Shown: positions 28,951-38,945 of the stretch, piece by piece
How positions within the stretch are numbered: the stretch's first letter is position 1
Layout of the letters: each line of letters starts with the position of its first letter
Program-made: the position numbers and the translations under genes
The notes under the pieces: generated by a model
Databases searched by the model: none
Told to the model about the DNA's origin: nothing
What the model saw: the letters and a program-made list of their open reading frames with translations, nothing else
Assembly (NCBI GenBank): GCA_013399855.1
Contig: VXAY01004353.1
Location: forward strand, 644,041-708,040
Reading direction: 5' to 3'
DNA from: Oxyruncus cristatus
Taxonomy: Eukaryota; Chordata; Aves; Passeriformes; Cotingidae
Length of the DNA: 64,000 nt

Positions 28951-29060
28951 TCACAGAATCACAGAATGGTTTGGGTTGGAAGGGAAGATCACTTCATTCT
29001 AACCCCCTGTTATAGGCTGTTCTATCATGAAAATCTGTCTCATTACTAAAGGTACAAATA
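28951..29060 (-). mobile_element. CR1 LINE fragment
   Basis: Begins TCACAGAATCACAGAATGGT, then TTGGGTTGGAAGGGAAGATC and a diverged 'accccctg' block. It is a short CR1 3' end on the minus strand. Confidence 0.85.
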
Positions 29061-31677
29061 AAGAAATTTTTGAATCCCTATCATTCAAATACTCCAACAC
29101 TAAAAGAATCTCAAATCCCCCAAAGCTTCTCCAAAAAAAAAAACAAACCCTGTTCAACTACTTCGACTCAACACTCTTCAATATTAGAGCAAGTAAGACG
29201 CATTGAACAATAAAAAAATTGTTTAATATCTGCTTTAACAGTTTATACATGTTACATGTAAACCAGAAAAAGAATTTTAAACTAGCTTGGTTAATATTCC
29301 AAATGTTAAAGTCTAAAGTTAATAACAGAAGAAGCATTAGAGAGTAACTGAATGTCTTCAGGAACCTTATTGGACTTGGGTCAGTAACCCTTCCTTTGGC
29401 TGTGCTCTGCTGATGCATCTTTAAATCAGATTTCTGTACGTTCTTTCCTTCCTATTATTTCAACATCCTGACTCATCACAACAGCCAGAACTCAAAAAGC
29501 TGTACCCTCTCACCTGGCAAGAGTCTTGAAGTCACTGCTATTGACTCCCTCACTGTTTCTCCATCAACTTAAACTCTCCACAACAACAGCACCTGCTGAA
29601 AGCCAATGTAATTGGGCAAGACTCCAAAACCAAGAGAGAAACCAAACATTAAACCACTGATAAAGCTGATTTTAAGCGTTCTTGCTCCATTGTTTTTGAT
29701 GTGCCCAGTTCCTTAACAGTGCTTAGCCAGCCTAAAACCAGACTTGATAGTAAGAATACAACAGCTGCTTTATGACTATTAACTCAGTGTGCTAATAAAG
29801 CACCTACAACAAGACCTTGCTCTTTTCCTGGCCCTTGTAGGCAGCACAGAATGAAACACCACCTTTGGTAAAGCCCAAAACAATAACAGCAACAGAAAAC
29901 ATGACACCCAAGTGCCTGGAGAGCAGGAAATACCTGCCTTCATTGCTTTCCTTCAATAGGAAATGCAGTACCACACCTTTAAAAACAAGAAGAAAACACG
30001 CAATAACATAACCACTGTTCCTTTCTGAAGAAAAAAAGTTCACCATTTTCTACAGCAATTAAGAATTTTGCCCAGATTTCTAAAAACACTGAGTTAGCAA
30101 CTGAGTTTGGTCTTACTTTCAAGACCCAAGTTCAGCTACCAACATGAATTGGAGCAAATCACTTGGCGCTGCAGGGACATCCCACAGCCAGTGAGAACCT
30201 CAGTGACACTCTCACTCTTCCTCACTGCTCTCCTGGGTGTGGAAAACCAAACCCAGCCAAACACCGGTGATGTGATGTTCAGACACTGAAACATGAACCA
30301 TTTTCCTCATAGTGAGGTTATACAACTATTCCTGGTAGGTAAATATTCCCTGGAATTACAGTGTGCCCTAGGATGTTTGTTGTTATCTTTGAACCTCCTC
30401 ATCCTTAGACAGCTGTTGTTCTTTAGCTTTACAAAATTACCACTGCACACGTGCCTAATCATTTCTCCAGCATTTCATGTACTCAGTGTGATGTAGCATC
30501 TTCGCACACACGAGACTGTTTCAAAGCCTCATTACCTTACCTTTTAGGGGAACTGCAAGTTTTTGTCAAACCAAACCACCTTTCACAGTATTTCTCACAT
30601 CTCAGAAGGCTAAAACAAGCAATCAATTAAACACAACACCTCTGTCTCACCTGTATCAAAATCAGTCCCAGGAATTCAATTACTGCTGCACTCCAAACTA
30701 AAATTACATTGTCAGTGAAACCATGCTGTTTTGAAGAACGTACTTCAATTTGTCTGCTTCATCAGCACGGGTGTTTGTTTTCTCTTGCCCTAGCTTCCAA
30801 GAATTCTTCTGTGCCACAGAACTGCTTTCAGAACCTCAGCTTGTTCACCTACTAAAATCAGAAGTAAGAAGAATTAGTCAAGTCACAAGCAAGACCACAA
30901 CAGAAGGTGACAGACAAACACGGTACTTGACATACTTCACCATCTTAGCGAGGGATTTGGACACACCATGCAATGCCAGTGCAATGTCCTACGGCCTCTG
31001 TGTCCCCCTGCACACATCAGAAAACACAGTTTTATAAAGGTCAGAAAACCAAGACATGGATGAAATTACAATTATTCAGTAACACTGTTGTGGATAATCA
31101 AAACCTAAACAAAGAGTAATGGACAAGCATACCTATTGGAGGCTCCTCTGATCTCAATGGGAATGCCTCAGTTACTGGAGACACTGCAGTAACACAGACC
31201 AGCAGCCGATGGTTGGGGTGGCCTCGCTGAGCACAGCACTATTTTTAGATAGTTTAACACATCACTTAGTGTGTAACATCACTCAGTCAACAACGAAACA
31301 GTTTTCTTCTCAGAAAGGTTAAAGCACAGGAAGCTGCACTTGCCTGGACACTGCACTACTGTAAATATCCAACTGCTGAGAAGGATACATGTAAAGTACT
31401 GGCTATTTTCACGGTCACTCATGAACCTTGTACACAGTTAGGGAAGGCAGCCACTGAACAAGTGTTTTTGCTGTGTGTACTCTTAGAACTTTTGCAAAAT
31501 CTCTCAGATTCTTGCCTCAGAAGAACTGGACCATCTATCACGCACCAGGATGTTTTTAGATAATGAATCAGAGCATGAATGACATGAACTTCTAATAAAC
31601 AAAATTAAATGTGGTAATAAAATCAATTCAAAATACTTTTGAATGTAAAACATGCAAAAGACCACAGAGTCACTAAC

Positions 31678-31803
31678 GTGTCATCTGCCCATGCCAACAC
31701 GCAGTCCCGGGGCGTCTCTTGCTCCTCCTTCACAGTCACAACTCTCACATCTCCCAGTCCAGAACAAGCAGATTCTTTAGGCAGCTGGTCATCATTGTCA
31801 TAC
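31678..31803 (-). CDS. Exon 4 of the ZNF692-like gene (duplicate copy 2, TVKEE)
   Basis: The acceptor is GTATTTGCAG and the donor is GTTAGT. It is also exactly 126 nt and in the same phase as exon 3. It encodes YDNDDQLPKESAC, then VRVVTVKEE, and ends WADDT. About 16 of 41 residues match exon 3, including the exon ends, the cysteine and TVKEE. Confidence 0.85.
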
Positions 31804-33209
31804 CTGCAAATACAACCCAGATTGTTGACTGAAACACTTCTCCTGCAAAAAAGTTCTGTCTCTGTTTCATCTACACCAGTGTCATGTGCTCAACAACACA
31901 AACAACAAAACAGACAGAAGCTCTTTTGACAAAAGGATATTCAAAATCTTAAATTTTAATTAAATTATATTACACTTCCATATGTGTAACTTTCACCCCA
32001 TGATTTTAAAATATCAGCTACTGTCTTTCAAGTAGTACCAAGAAAAACATTTCACCCGTCATCTTCCCATGTAAAGAGAGGACAGTACTAACGTTCCATC
32101 TGCTGCTATTAAAGATGTGCTGCCTGACAAAGCTCCTTCTTCCTTCACAGTGATCCTTCTGACACCTTCAGGGAGGGGACAGAGCCGGGCTTTTGACAAT
32201 GGGTCATAGCTGTCATACCTAGAAAGGAAATACACAATTGGCATCAACACCTAGAACTATTTGCTTGGTGTTAGTAAACAGAGGAGTGCTGTGACAATGT
32301 ACTCACAAGTCCAATAAAAACCCTGCAACTTCTGCATCGTTCCTGAAATCCAACTTCTCCTTAAGTGTCAGCCAGCGCTCAATGTGATTTCCCACATAAA
32401 TCCTCGTTTTCCCCCTTCTTCTATCAAGACTTTGCTTTCTCTTTTTCTTTTCCAGGAAGGACAACACCGGGGGCCTTCCACACCTCTTTGCTGGCAGGGA
32501 CATGGTGAGCCTGGAAATAAAGGAGCTTTAGTGAGAGACAGCTCAGAGAGACAGGTGGTACCTCAGCATTCCGAGCCACCACAGTGGGGGCTGATGGGTG
32601 ATGGCCACACGCCTTCGGCCCCCTGGATGTCAAACACCTACCCCTGAGGGAGGGGAAAAGCCCCTCACACAGCTGCCCCTGAGGGCAGGGAAAAGCCCAT
32701 CATACAGCCACCCCTGAGGAGGGAAAAGGCCCCTCATGCAGCCGGCCCTGAGGGGAGAGAGAAGAGCCCCTCACGCAGCAGCCCGTGAACGGGGGACGAA
32801 CTCCTAACGCAGCCGCCCCCGGGAGGGGGAGAAGAGCTCCTCACGCAGCCGCCTCTGAGGGGGAAGGAAAAGCCCCTTACGCAGCCGCCCCTGAGGGAGA
32901 AGGAAAAGCCCCTCACGCAGCCGCCCCTGAGGGGGGGACGAACTCCTAACGCCGCCGCTCCCGGGAGGGGGAGAAGAGCTCCTCACACAGCCACCCCCGA
33001 AGGGGGAAAAGCCGCTCACACAGCCGGCACTGAGGCGGGGAGAAGAGCCCCTCATGCCGCCCAAGGGGGGGACAGTCCCGCCTCACACCACCCCCGAGAG
33101 GGGACAAGTCCTTCCGCGGCGCCGTCCCCCGAACCCTCACAGCCAGTCCCGCTCCCGCCGCCCCCTCACACGCTCCCCCCGAGGTCGATCCCTCGGTCCG
33201 TCCCTCACC
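31678..33209 (-). CDS. ZNF692/ZNF653 N-terminal-domain-like gene, 5' part (3' end not resolved)
   Basis: A non-coding exon 1 ends at the donor CGG|GTGAGG at 33209. Exon 2 (32510-32307) starts after TTTATTTCCAG and has the ATG at 32503. Exons 3 (32218-32093) and 4 (31803-31678) follow in frame. Exon 2 encodes an AT-hook-like KRCGRPP, a basic KKKRKQ stretch that could be a nuclear signal, and then RIYVGNHIERWLTLKEKL and AEVAGFLLD. The pattern of basic arm, R-I/V-x-x-G, a conserved W, LKE-x-L and FLLD matches the N-terminal domain of ZNF692 and, more weakly, ZNF653, nuclear C2H2 proteins. No C2H2 finger was found downstream, so the product may be a finger-less relative, or its fingers may lie in exons I missed. 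Introns are short (88 and 289 nt) apart from intron 1, which holds a minisatellite. Exon 4 leaves two bases over, so at least one more exon exists; the best candidate is at 28815-28632. Confidence 0.8.
32093..32218 (-). CDS. Exon 3 of the ZNF692-like gene (duplicate copy 1, TVKEE)
   Basis: The acceptor is TTTCCTTTCTAG and the donor is GTTAGT. It is exactly 126 nt and starts and ends in the same phase, so skipping it keeps the frame. It encodes YDSYDPLSKARLC, then VRRITVKEE, and ends AADGT. VKEE fits the SUMO consensus (hydrophobic-K-x-E). It is homologous to the next exon. Confidence 0.85.
32307..32510 (-). CDS. Exon 2 of the ZNF692-like gene (start codon exon)
   Basis: The acceptor is TTTATTTCCAG followed by GCTCACC and ATG at 32503. 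The donor at 32306 is GTGAGT. The exon holds 197 coding nt (65 codons plus two bases). It carries the whole conserved domain: AT-hook-like GRPP near residue 9, a lysine/arginine-rich arm at about 19-33, and the W/LKEKL/FLLD block at about 44-65. Confidence 0.85.
32637..33110. repeat. GC-rich minisatellite in intron 1 of the ZNF692-like gene
   Basis: About 13 imperfect units of 33-37 bp have the pattern CCGCCCCTGAGGGGG, a purine stretch, then GCCCCTCACGCAG. A two-unit higher-order block containing GGACGAACTCCTAACGC followed by AGAAGAGCTCCTCAC appears twice (about 32.78-32.85 and 32.93-32.99 kb), showing recent internal duplication. Open frames here are repeat artefacts. Confidence 0.85.
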
Positions 33210-33345
33210 CGCCGCGGTACCGACCGAGGTAAACACGGGGCACGTGACCAGGGGGGCACGTGACCAGGGGCACGTGACCACCGACGGGCACGTGACCGGC
33301 GGCGGCGCGCGCTGATGGCGCCAAAGTCACGTGAGGGCGGGGCGT
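33210..33345 (-). promoter_or_regulatory. E-box array promoter of the ZNF692-like gene
   Basis: Five CACGTG palindromes occur at 33241, 33257, 33271, 33289 and 33328, mostly in the context GGCACGTGACC. GTCACGTG is the core used by USF, MYC/MAX and TFEB/MITF factors. A GGGCGGGGC Sp1-type box follows at about 33335. The array overlaps or sits just upstream of non-coding exon 1, in a CpG island from about 32.64 to 33.35 kb. The exact start site is not known. Confidence 0.75.
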
Positions 33346-36300
33346 GTCCGACCCCCCGGTTCTACGGAAAGCGGTTTAAAAGGGATTTTTGTGATGTTAA
33401 AGCAGGGCCGTAACTACGGTCACATCTGCTGAGGGAGCGGTCAGCGGTGCGCAGGTAGAAACTGCTCTATGCAAATCACTGAAGCTCAGAGGGAGAGGTA
33501 ACGCAATATATATATATTTTTTGAATATCCACTTGATATCAAACTGAAGTAAATGTGTTACAATAAAGAAAAAAAAGTTTCCCCAAGCAATAATTCCCAG
33601 CTGGAGTTCCCAAAATACTGTGTTATCTTACCTTCTTAAAGGCCAAGTCAGAGGCAAAATTGGAATCGTCCCCTAAGGAGCAAAAAAAAAATGTTTGAAG
33701 TGTGACTTACCTGTTCAAATGCTAAATCGGTGACACAGAGAGAAAGGAAATGCAGTGTAAATTCGGACTCCGTGCTGTCACAGTGTGTTATAGCAGTGAC
33801 ATGCACACAGGCTGCATTGCACCCGCTCCTTGGCACCTCCATATGGTCCTGCTGACACGTATTACATTTTTAAATAAATTAATAAAAGTGCAGACCAATA
33901 GCTGGCAGTATTTATGGGTAATTTTGCCTAACCAAGAGAGGGAAAGTCATACGTACCAAGTTCTTGGGGTTTTTTTCATGTCTGCTGTTGGTTTTGGTGG
34001 AGTCACAGTAACAAGTTGGCTCAAGAACATGACTGAAGGCTGATAGAAACAGTTATTTCAATCTGCTGAATGAGCTGAATAACCAAAACAATTTTGGGGT
34101 TGTTTGTTGTCCAACATCTACATTACTTGAAAATAAAGAACTGAAGGAAAAAAGCCATCATGTCCTGAAATCTATTTCAGTCTTTTTTTCGTTTACAGCT
34201 ACCACACATGAGCTGATTTTCATGGCACATTTTACTGTGTGAGTTAATAGACAAGTAAGTTTTAAAGGATTATTGTGGCATAATTACACCTTCTCTCAAA
34301 ATAGCCCAAATTCTCGGTAATATACGTATATAAAAAGAATACCTTAGACTTCACTCTTTCATTTAAATATAATTCCTTCTCATTTACCATTACTTCTGTA
34401 AAATACTTACTGATACTGTTTGCAAATAAACAGGACTATTAAGAAGCTTTTCATACTTATTTCTTCTGATTGCCTTCACAAATATAGTTATTGTTTGTAT
34501 AAATAGATTCCAAATAACATTCCAAATAACAGAACTGTATGAACAACCAAAAGCTGTTGTGTGCTTAAAGTTCCTGTTTGTCTTGAAATCCCAAAGCTGT
34601 TGGGAGAAGCAAGAGGAGAAGAAGACAACATTTTTTTCTACCAAGTAATTTGGAAACAAAAGCATTTATGCAGCAACTCACCTCTTATGCCAGCTAAGTT
34701 AGGCAAGCTACTATTGTTATGCCTACTAGTAAAATTAAAAACAGCATTTAAAAACAAATCCATGCCTGTGTTCTCAAAAATGAATTAATACATAATAAAA
34801 AAATTCAAATCCTTTAAGTTAATGTATATTTGCCGTATTTTGGGGGGGTGGGGTAATGTTCTTCTCATTAAAATTTGCCAGCCAGTGTTAATTTCTGCTC
34901 CTTCAGCTGATCCTTGGCTGCGTGACAGACCAATATTTATATTAAATATTGTCCCACCAATATTTATATTAATGTTGGTTTCACCACTTGCCTGCCCCTG
35001 GCAGCAAGGTCTTTGCCCCTGATGGGTTTTCCTCAGGTCCTTTAAAGAACAGCATTCCTGGTACAAGGACGTGTGTGTTAGAGATCAGCTGCTCCTCAGG
35101 AATGGAATTCCAAAGCCAACAAAGCAAAGGGCTCAGCAAAGGCTGAGGTTTGTTTTCCACAGCAATGCACAGAAATGGGACTGAGGGCACCAGGTGCAGA
35201 AGCTGCCTCCTCCCAGTTCCAACTGCAGCCACACAGGAAGGAATTCCAGAGGTTTATATAGTTTATATGTATTTCTATATATTCGTAGAGGTTTAAATAG
35301 CAGTCTTGGTGCTACATTACTTTGACTCACTCGCTCCTCTTCCATCAACTGAAAATCCTGGCTGTGCTACCACCTTTCTGCTGATGAATATTTTACTGTT
35401 GCTTCATTAGTTTCCAGAGGAAGCTTCTCATCTTTGAGCTCCCAAATTTAGCTACCAGCTCTAAGCATGGCAATAATGTACCTTACAAACTCCAGAAGCC
35501 TTCTGCCTCCTGAAGCATAATTTTCAATATAAAATGCCCTGTATTGCTACAAGAGCCATCAGTAAACCCAGAAATGTGTTTAAATACCCCGTTTGTCTCC
35601 TGTTTTGTAAGTATATGTGAGATGGGATTGGAAATGGCCAATGCAAATTTCTTCATATTGTAATTAATTTATCTATGCAGTAGAATAAAACCCAGAGACC
35701 AAGCTGATCCAGCCAAGTAACCTGTTTCCAAAATGCATGGGAAGCTCAGTCCTTTCACTGGGATGTTCTCCCAGGTTCCAGTTATCTGTTGTTTAAAGAC
35801 TTTGAAGACAAGAGGGTGAATCCAAACCATTACATTAAGCAGGAGTGGGAAGACTTGCAGTCCATGAACTGAGCCCCTTTCAGACACCTCTTAATATTTT
35901 GGGCTTCATAATGTCCTCCTGCAGGGAGTCTTCCCTTTGCTTTTCGAGCCATTTTTTACAAAAGTGTTATTTTTAGATAAAAAGGGATTTATGACACCAG
36001 CACAAAGTCACATATTTCCATGTTCCAGGGGAATACTGATATCCCATTAAAAAACAGAACACAGCAGTGACATTAATAACCACTCACCAAAGACCAACTC
36101 TCATCTTTCTTAACTTTAACCAGTCTGGTTTTAACCTGAAACAGAATCAATGGCAACTGTTTAATAATAGAAATAAGAATAAAGCTGCAAACCACAAATT
36201 TTATCACAACAGAATTCATTCCAGCAAGAGTCTTTGCTTGTGTTAAAGTCCTTAATGAACTTTCAGAACACACCAATTTGTTAAGGACAGATTATAAAAG

Positions 36301-37390
36301 ATAAATTGACACTCAGCTTTCAAACAGCTCATTTCCAGAGTGAGCTCACAGTCATTTGGGCCTTCATGATACAACACAGGAACTGTTTTATTCCAAAAGA
36401 TTTTTTTAAAAAATGAAGTTTAGCAAGACCTGAATTCTCATTCCACGTTGATCCATGTAAACCAAGAAATAGCAAAGTAGGATTACTTACATTTATTGAT
36501 CACTGCTGGGCATGGTTCATCACACTTAAATTCTTTCACATGAGCTTCGTAGCTTGAGTCTTTCATCTAAGTTATCTTCATATCTGCAAATAATAATTTT
36601 TATATTAAAATGCAACTCAGTTATGCTGTGTGGTACCTAACATGCAATAAAGCTTTCAATGCAGAAAATATACAGTAAAAAAAAAAAGAAGATGAACAGT
36701 CAAACAAACCAATAAGCAAATACATTTTTACTAGAGAAAAATGGCATCTCTAACAATATATTTGTTTTATGTTTCCTATTTTTACTTTCTCCCCCTCACC
36801 ATCTGCCTCTGTTCTGCTTTTTATTTCAAAAAGCATCCACCTCGTTTATCTTCACTCACCCCATCACTGGATTCAGGCTGAATAGAAACAAAATTCCCAA
36901 TGCCAAAGCCACAAAAGGCACTGCCTCTTCATAAAAGGCCTTCTAAAAATAACTCTCCTTTTTCTTACAATAGCTGCAGGTGTTTTAAGAAACAGAATCC
37001 ATATCGATTCAGTGCTTTCCTACACACACCCTCTAGACAAAGGAACACGAGTTTTTTGGCCCCTGGTAGCTCTGGATTGTGCCTGTGCCGCTGGTTTTGC
37101 CGGATCTTTCCCTATTCTTTCGGTAGCCAGCCCTGAATCCTACGGAATGAGATCCCATAGTGTGGAGAAAGAAGGTGAATTCCAGGACCTGCAGGAACTC
37201 CAGCTGTTTCTGTGTTTGAGCAGAGATTACGTGGTTGAACTACACTGAACTTCTGGTGAAGGATTCAAGCCAGCGAGATGGTTGGCTTTGCTTAAGACAA
37301 CCTGCATGAAAACGAGAAAGCCTTTCGGGAAGACAAGAGGGAGAGAGAGTGAGAAATTCCAGAGTCGGGAGGCTGGATAGGGGCTGTGAG
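33346..37390 (-). other. Region with exon-like segments but no established gene
   Basis: Minus-strand segments bounded by good splice signals are 36583-36491 (TTATTTGCAG, GTAAGT, 93 nt), 36135-36088 (CTGTTTCAG, GTGAGT, 48 nt), 34725-34682 (TTTACTAG, GTGAGT), 34032-33957 (CAGCCTTCAG, GTACGT) and 33672-33632 (GCTCCTTAG, GTAAGA). They do not join into one frame. They could be alternative 5' exons of the ZNF692-like gene, relics of a paralogue, or cryptic sites. The rest is AT-rich and shows nothing else. Confidence 0.3.
34930..34972. repeat. 16-bp direct repeat
   Basis: CCAATATTTATATTAA occurs exactly at 34930-34945 and again at 34957-34972. It is a small local duplication in AT-rich non-coding DNA. 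Confidence 0.8.
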
Positions 37391-37392
37391 AA

Positions 37393-37442
37393 AAAAATAT
37401 GGAACGCTTCACGAATTTGCGTGTCATCCTTGCGCAGGGGCC

Positions 37443-37493
<51 letters not shown>

Positions 37494-37499
37494 GAGCAC
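37393..37499 (-). ncRNA. RNU6: U6 spliceosomal snRNA
   Basis: Read on the minus strand, it begins GTGCTCGCTTCGGCAGCACA and contains the ACAGAGA box, the AGC triad region and the 3' end CGTTCCATATTTTT. As far as I can recall the vertebrate U6, all 107 nt are identical to it. U6 pairs with U4 and U2 and forms the catalytic core of the spliceosome. A T-run serves as Pol III terminator. Intact promoter elements upstream mean this is probably a working gene rather than one of the many U6 pseudogenes. Confidence 0.97.
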
Positions 37500-37523
37500 G
37501 AATTGCCCGCTGGCCCCGCCGGT

Positions 37524-37724
37524 ACTTGTACCCCGGGACGTCGCGCTCAGCAAGGTCATGGTGACCCCGGCTGGGTGGGACGAGCCGGTGGCGCTGGTGG
37601 GGTAACTATTACACGGGCCCCCGGCCGTGCCTCAGGTCGGAAGAGGCGGGAGAAGGTGGAATCGGGAAAATAGAGCCCAAATCCGGCGCCCCAAATTATG
37701 CAAATACCCCCGCTGTATGCAAAT
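37524..37724 (-). promoter_or_regulatory. U6 promoter: PSE and twin octamers
   Basis: A proximal sequence element, GTCACCATGACCTTGCTGAG, lies at 37565-37546, which is -66 to -47 from the RNA start, the standard spacing. Two ATGCAAAT octamers at 37698-37705 and 37717-37724 (about -199 to -225) form the distal element that binds Oct-1. The TATA position (-32 to -25, 37531-37524) reads GTACAAGT, a poor match. Confidence 0.85.
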
Positions 37725-37939
37725 AAGCGCAAAGCCCTCTGGGGCGGAGCGGCCGCAGGGGGCTCTGCACGGATCGTCCTTTCTCCATAACCTCCGGCGG
37801 AGATCGGGGCGGCGCGGGGGTCTGCGCAGCTCGTAATGGTACGGTTTTCCGTGGTGATATATCGGTGATTTATGCTTAAATTAGTTCATATCGATCACCT
37901 GCGGCGCTACTCTGGTAGTTGAAACCATTTGTTGGTATT

Positions 37940-38185
37940 TCACAGAATCGTTCGTGTTGGAAGGGACCTCTGGGGGGATCGCCCCCAGTCCAACCCCCCC
38001 TGCTAGGGCAGGGTCACCTGGAGCAGGTGACACAGGAATGCAACCACAGAGGAGACTCCACGGCTCCCTGGGCTCTGCCACCCTCAGCGTAAAGAAGCTG
38101 TTCTTCATGTTGAGGTGGAACCTGTTGTAGTTTAGTTTATGGCCATTGCTCCTGGTGTATTTCAGCTCTCTCTCCAGCACGCGGG
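37940..38185 (-). mobile_element. CR1 LINE fragment
   Basis: Begins TCACAGAATCGTTCGTGTTG, then GGGCAGGGTCACCTGGAGCA and a block on 'ttcttcatgttgaggtggaacc'. It ends about 100 bp upstream of the initiator tRNA. Confidence 0.9.
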
Positions 38186-38281
38186 ACCTGGAGCGGGGAT
38201 CCCGAGGCCGTGGGAACGGATAGGGAGTGCCGGTCATGCAGAGGGTTGTAACACCGGGCGGATCACTGAGCTAGCAGGCGC

Positions 38282-38353
38282 AGCAGAGTGGCGCAGCGGA
38301 AGCGTGCTGGGCCCATAACCCAGAGGTCGATGGATCGAAACCATCCTCTGCTA
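38282..38353 (+). tRNA. tRNA-iMet(CAT), initiator
   Basis: A 72-nt tRNA with acceptor stem AGCAGAG/CTCTGCT and discriminator A. The anticodon stem has the three G-C pairs typical of initiators, and the loop CCCATAA has C33 and anticodon CAT at 38314-38316. The T loop ATCGAAA, with A in place of T54, is the vertebrate initiator form. A T6 terminator lies at about 38360. It delivers the first methionine to the ribosome. Confidence 0.97.
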
Positions 38354-38589
38354 GCTACGTTTTTTCCATTTTCTTTACTTTCCATTTTCTTCCCCCTGCC
38401 ATCCTCTCTCTCCCCGAGTCCTATCGGCTCCGTCCTCTCTGTTGGTTATTTATGGCTGTGGAGAGCCGGTGGTGCAGCGAGTAGTTATTTTTCCTAAACC
38501 ATCTCAACCACATGCAGTGGAGCGGGTGCCAGTAAAGGAGCACGGCACAGTGTGATGCCTACAGCTTTTCTTCTGGCGCGATTTGATGG

Positions 38590-38945
38590 TTTCATGGAGA
38601 CACAGGGTGCTTTGGGTTGGAAGGAGCCCTTAAAGGCCATCCAGTCCAACCCCCTGCCACGGGCAGGGACCGATCAGGTTGCTCAGAGCCCCATCCAACC
38701 TGGCCTTGAATGTCTGCAGGGATTGGGTATCCACCACCTCTCTGGGAACCCTGTGCCAGTGTCTCACCACCCTCAGATTAAAATGTTTCTTCCTTATCTT
38801 TCTTATAAGTATATAAGGTCTCCCCGGAGCCTGTTCTTTTCCAGGCTGAGCAATGCCAGCTCTCTCAACCTTTCCTTACTGGAGAAGTCCTCCAGCCCCT
38901 GGAACATCTTCATAGCTTCGTCTGGACCTGCTCCACCAGGCCTGT
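38590..38945 (-). mobile_element. CR1 LINE fragment
   Basis: Contains GGCCATCCAGTCCAACCCCC, CCATCCAACCTGGCCTTGAA and TTTCCAGGCTGAGCAATGCC, a standard CR1 3' region in reverse complement, about 350 bp long. Confidence 0.93.

Noticed and set aside
32734..33281. Repetitive minus-strand frames with RGFSFPLRGGC-like units
   Set aside because: They translate the intron-1 minisatellite; all the frames are repeat artefacts, not a protein.
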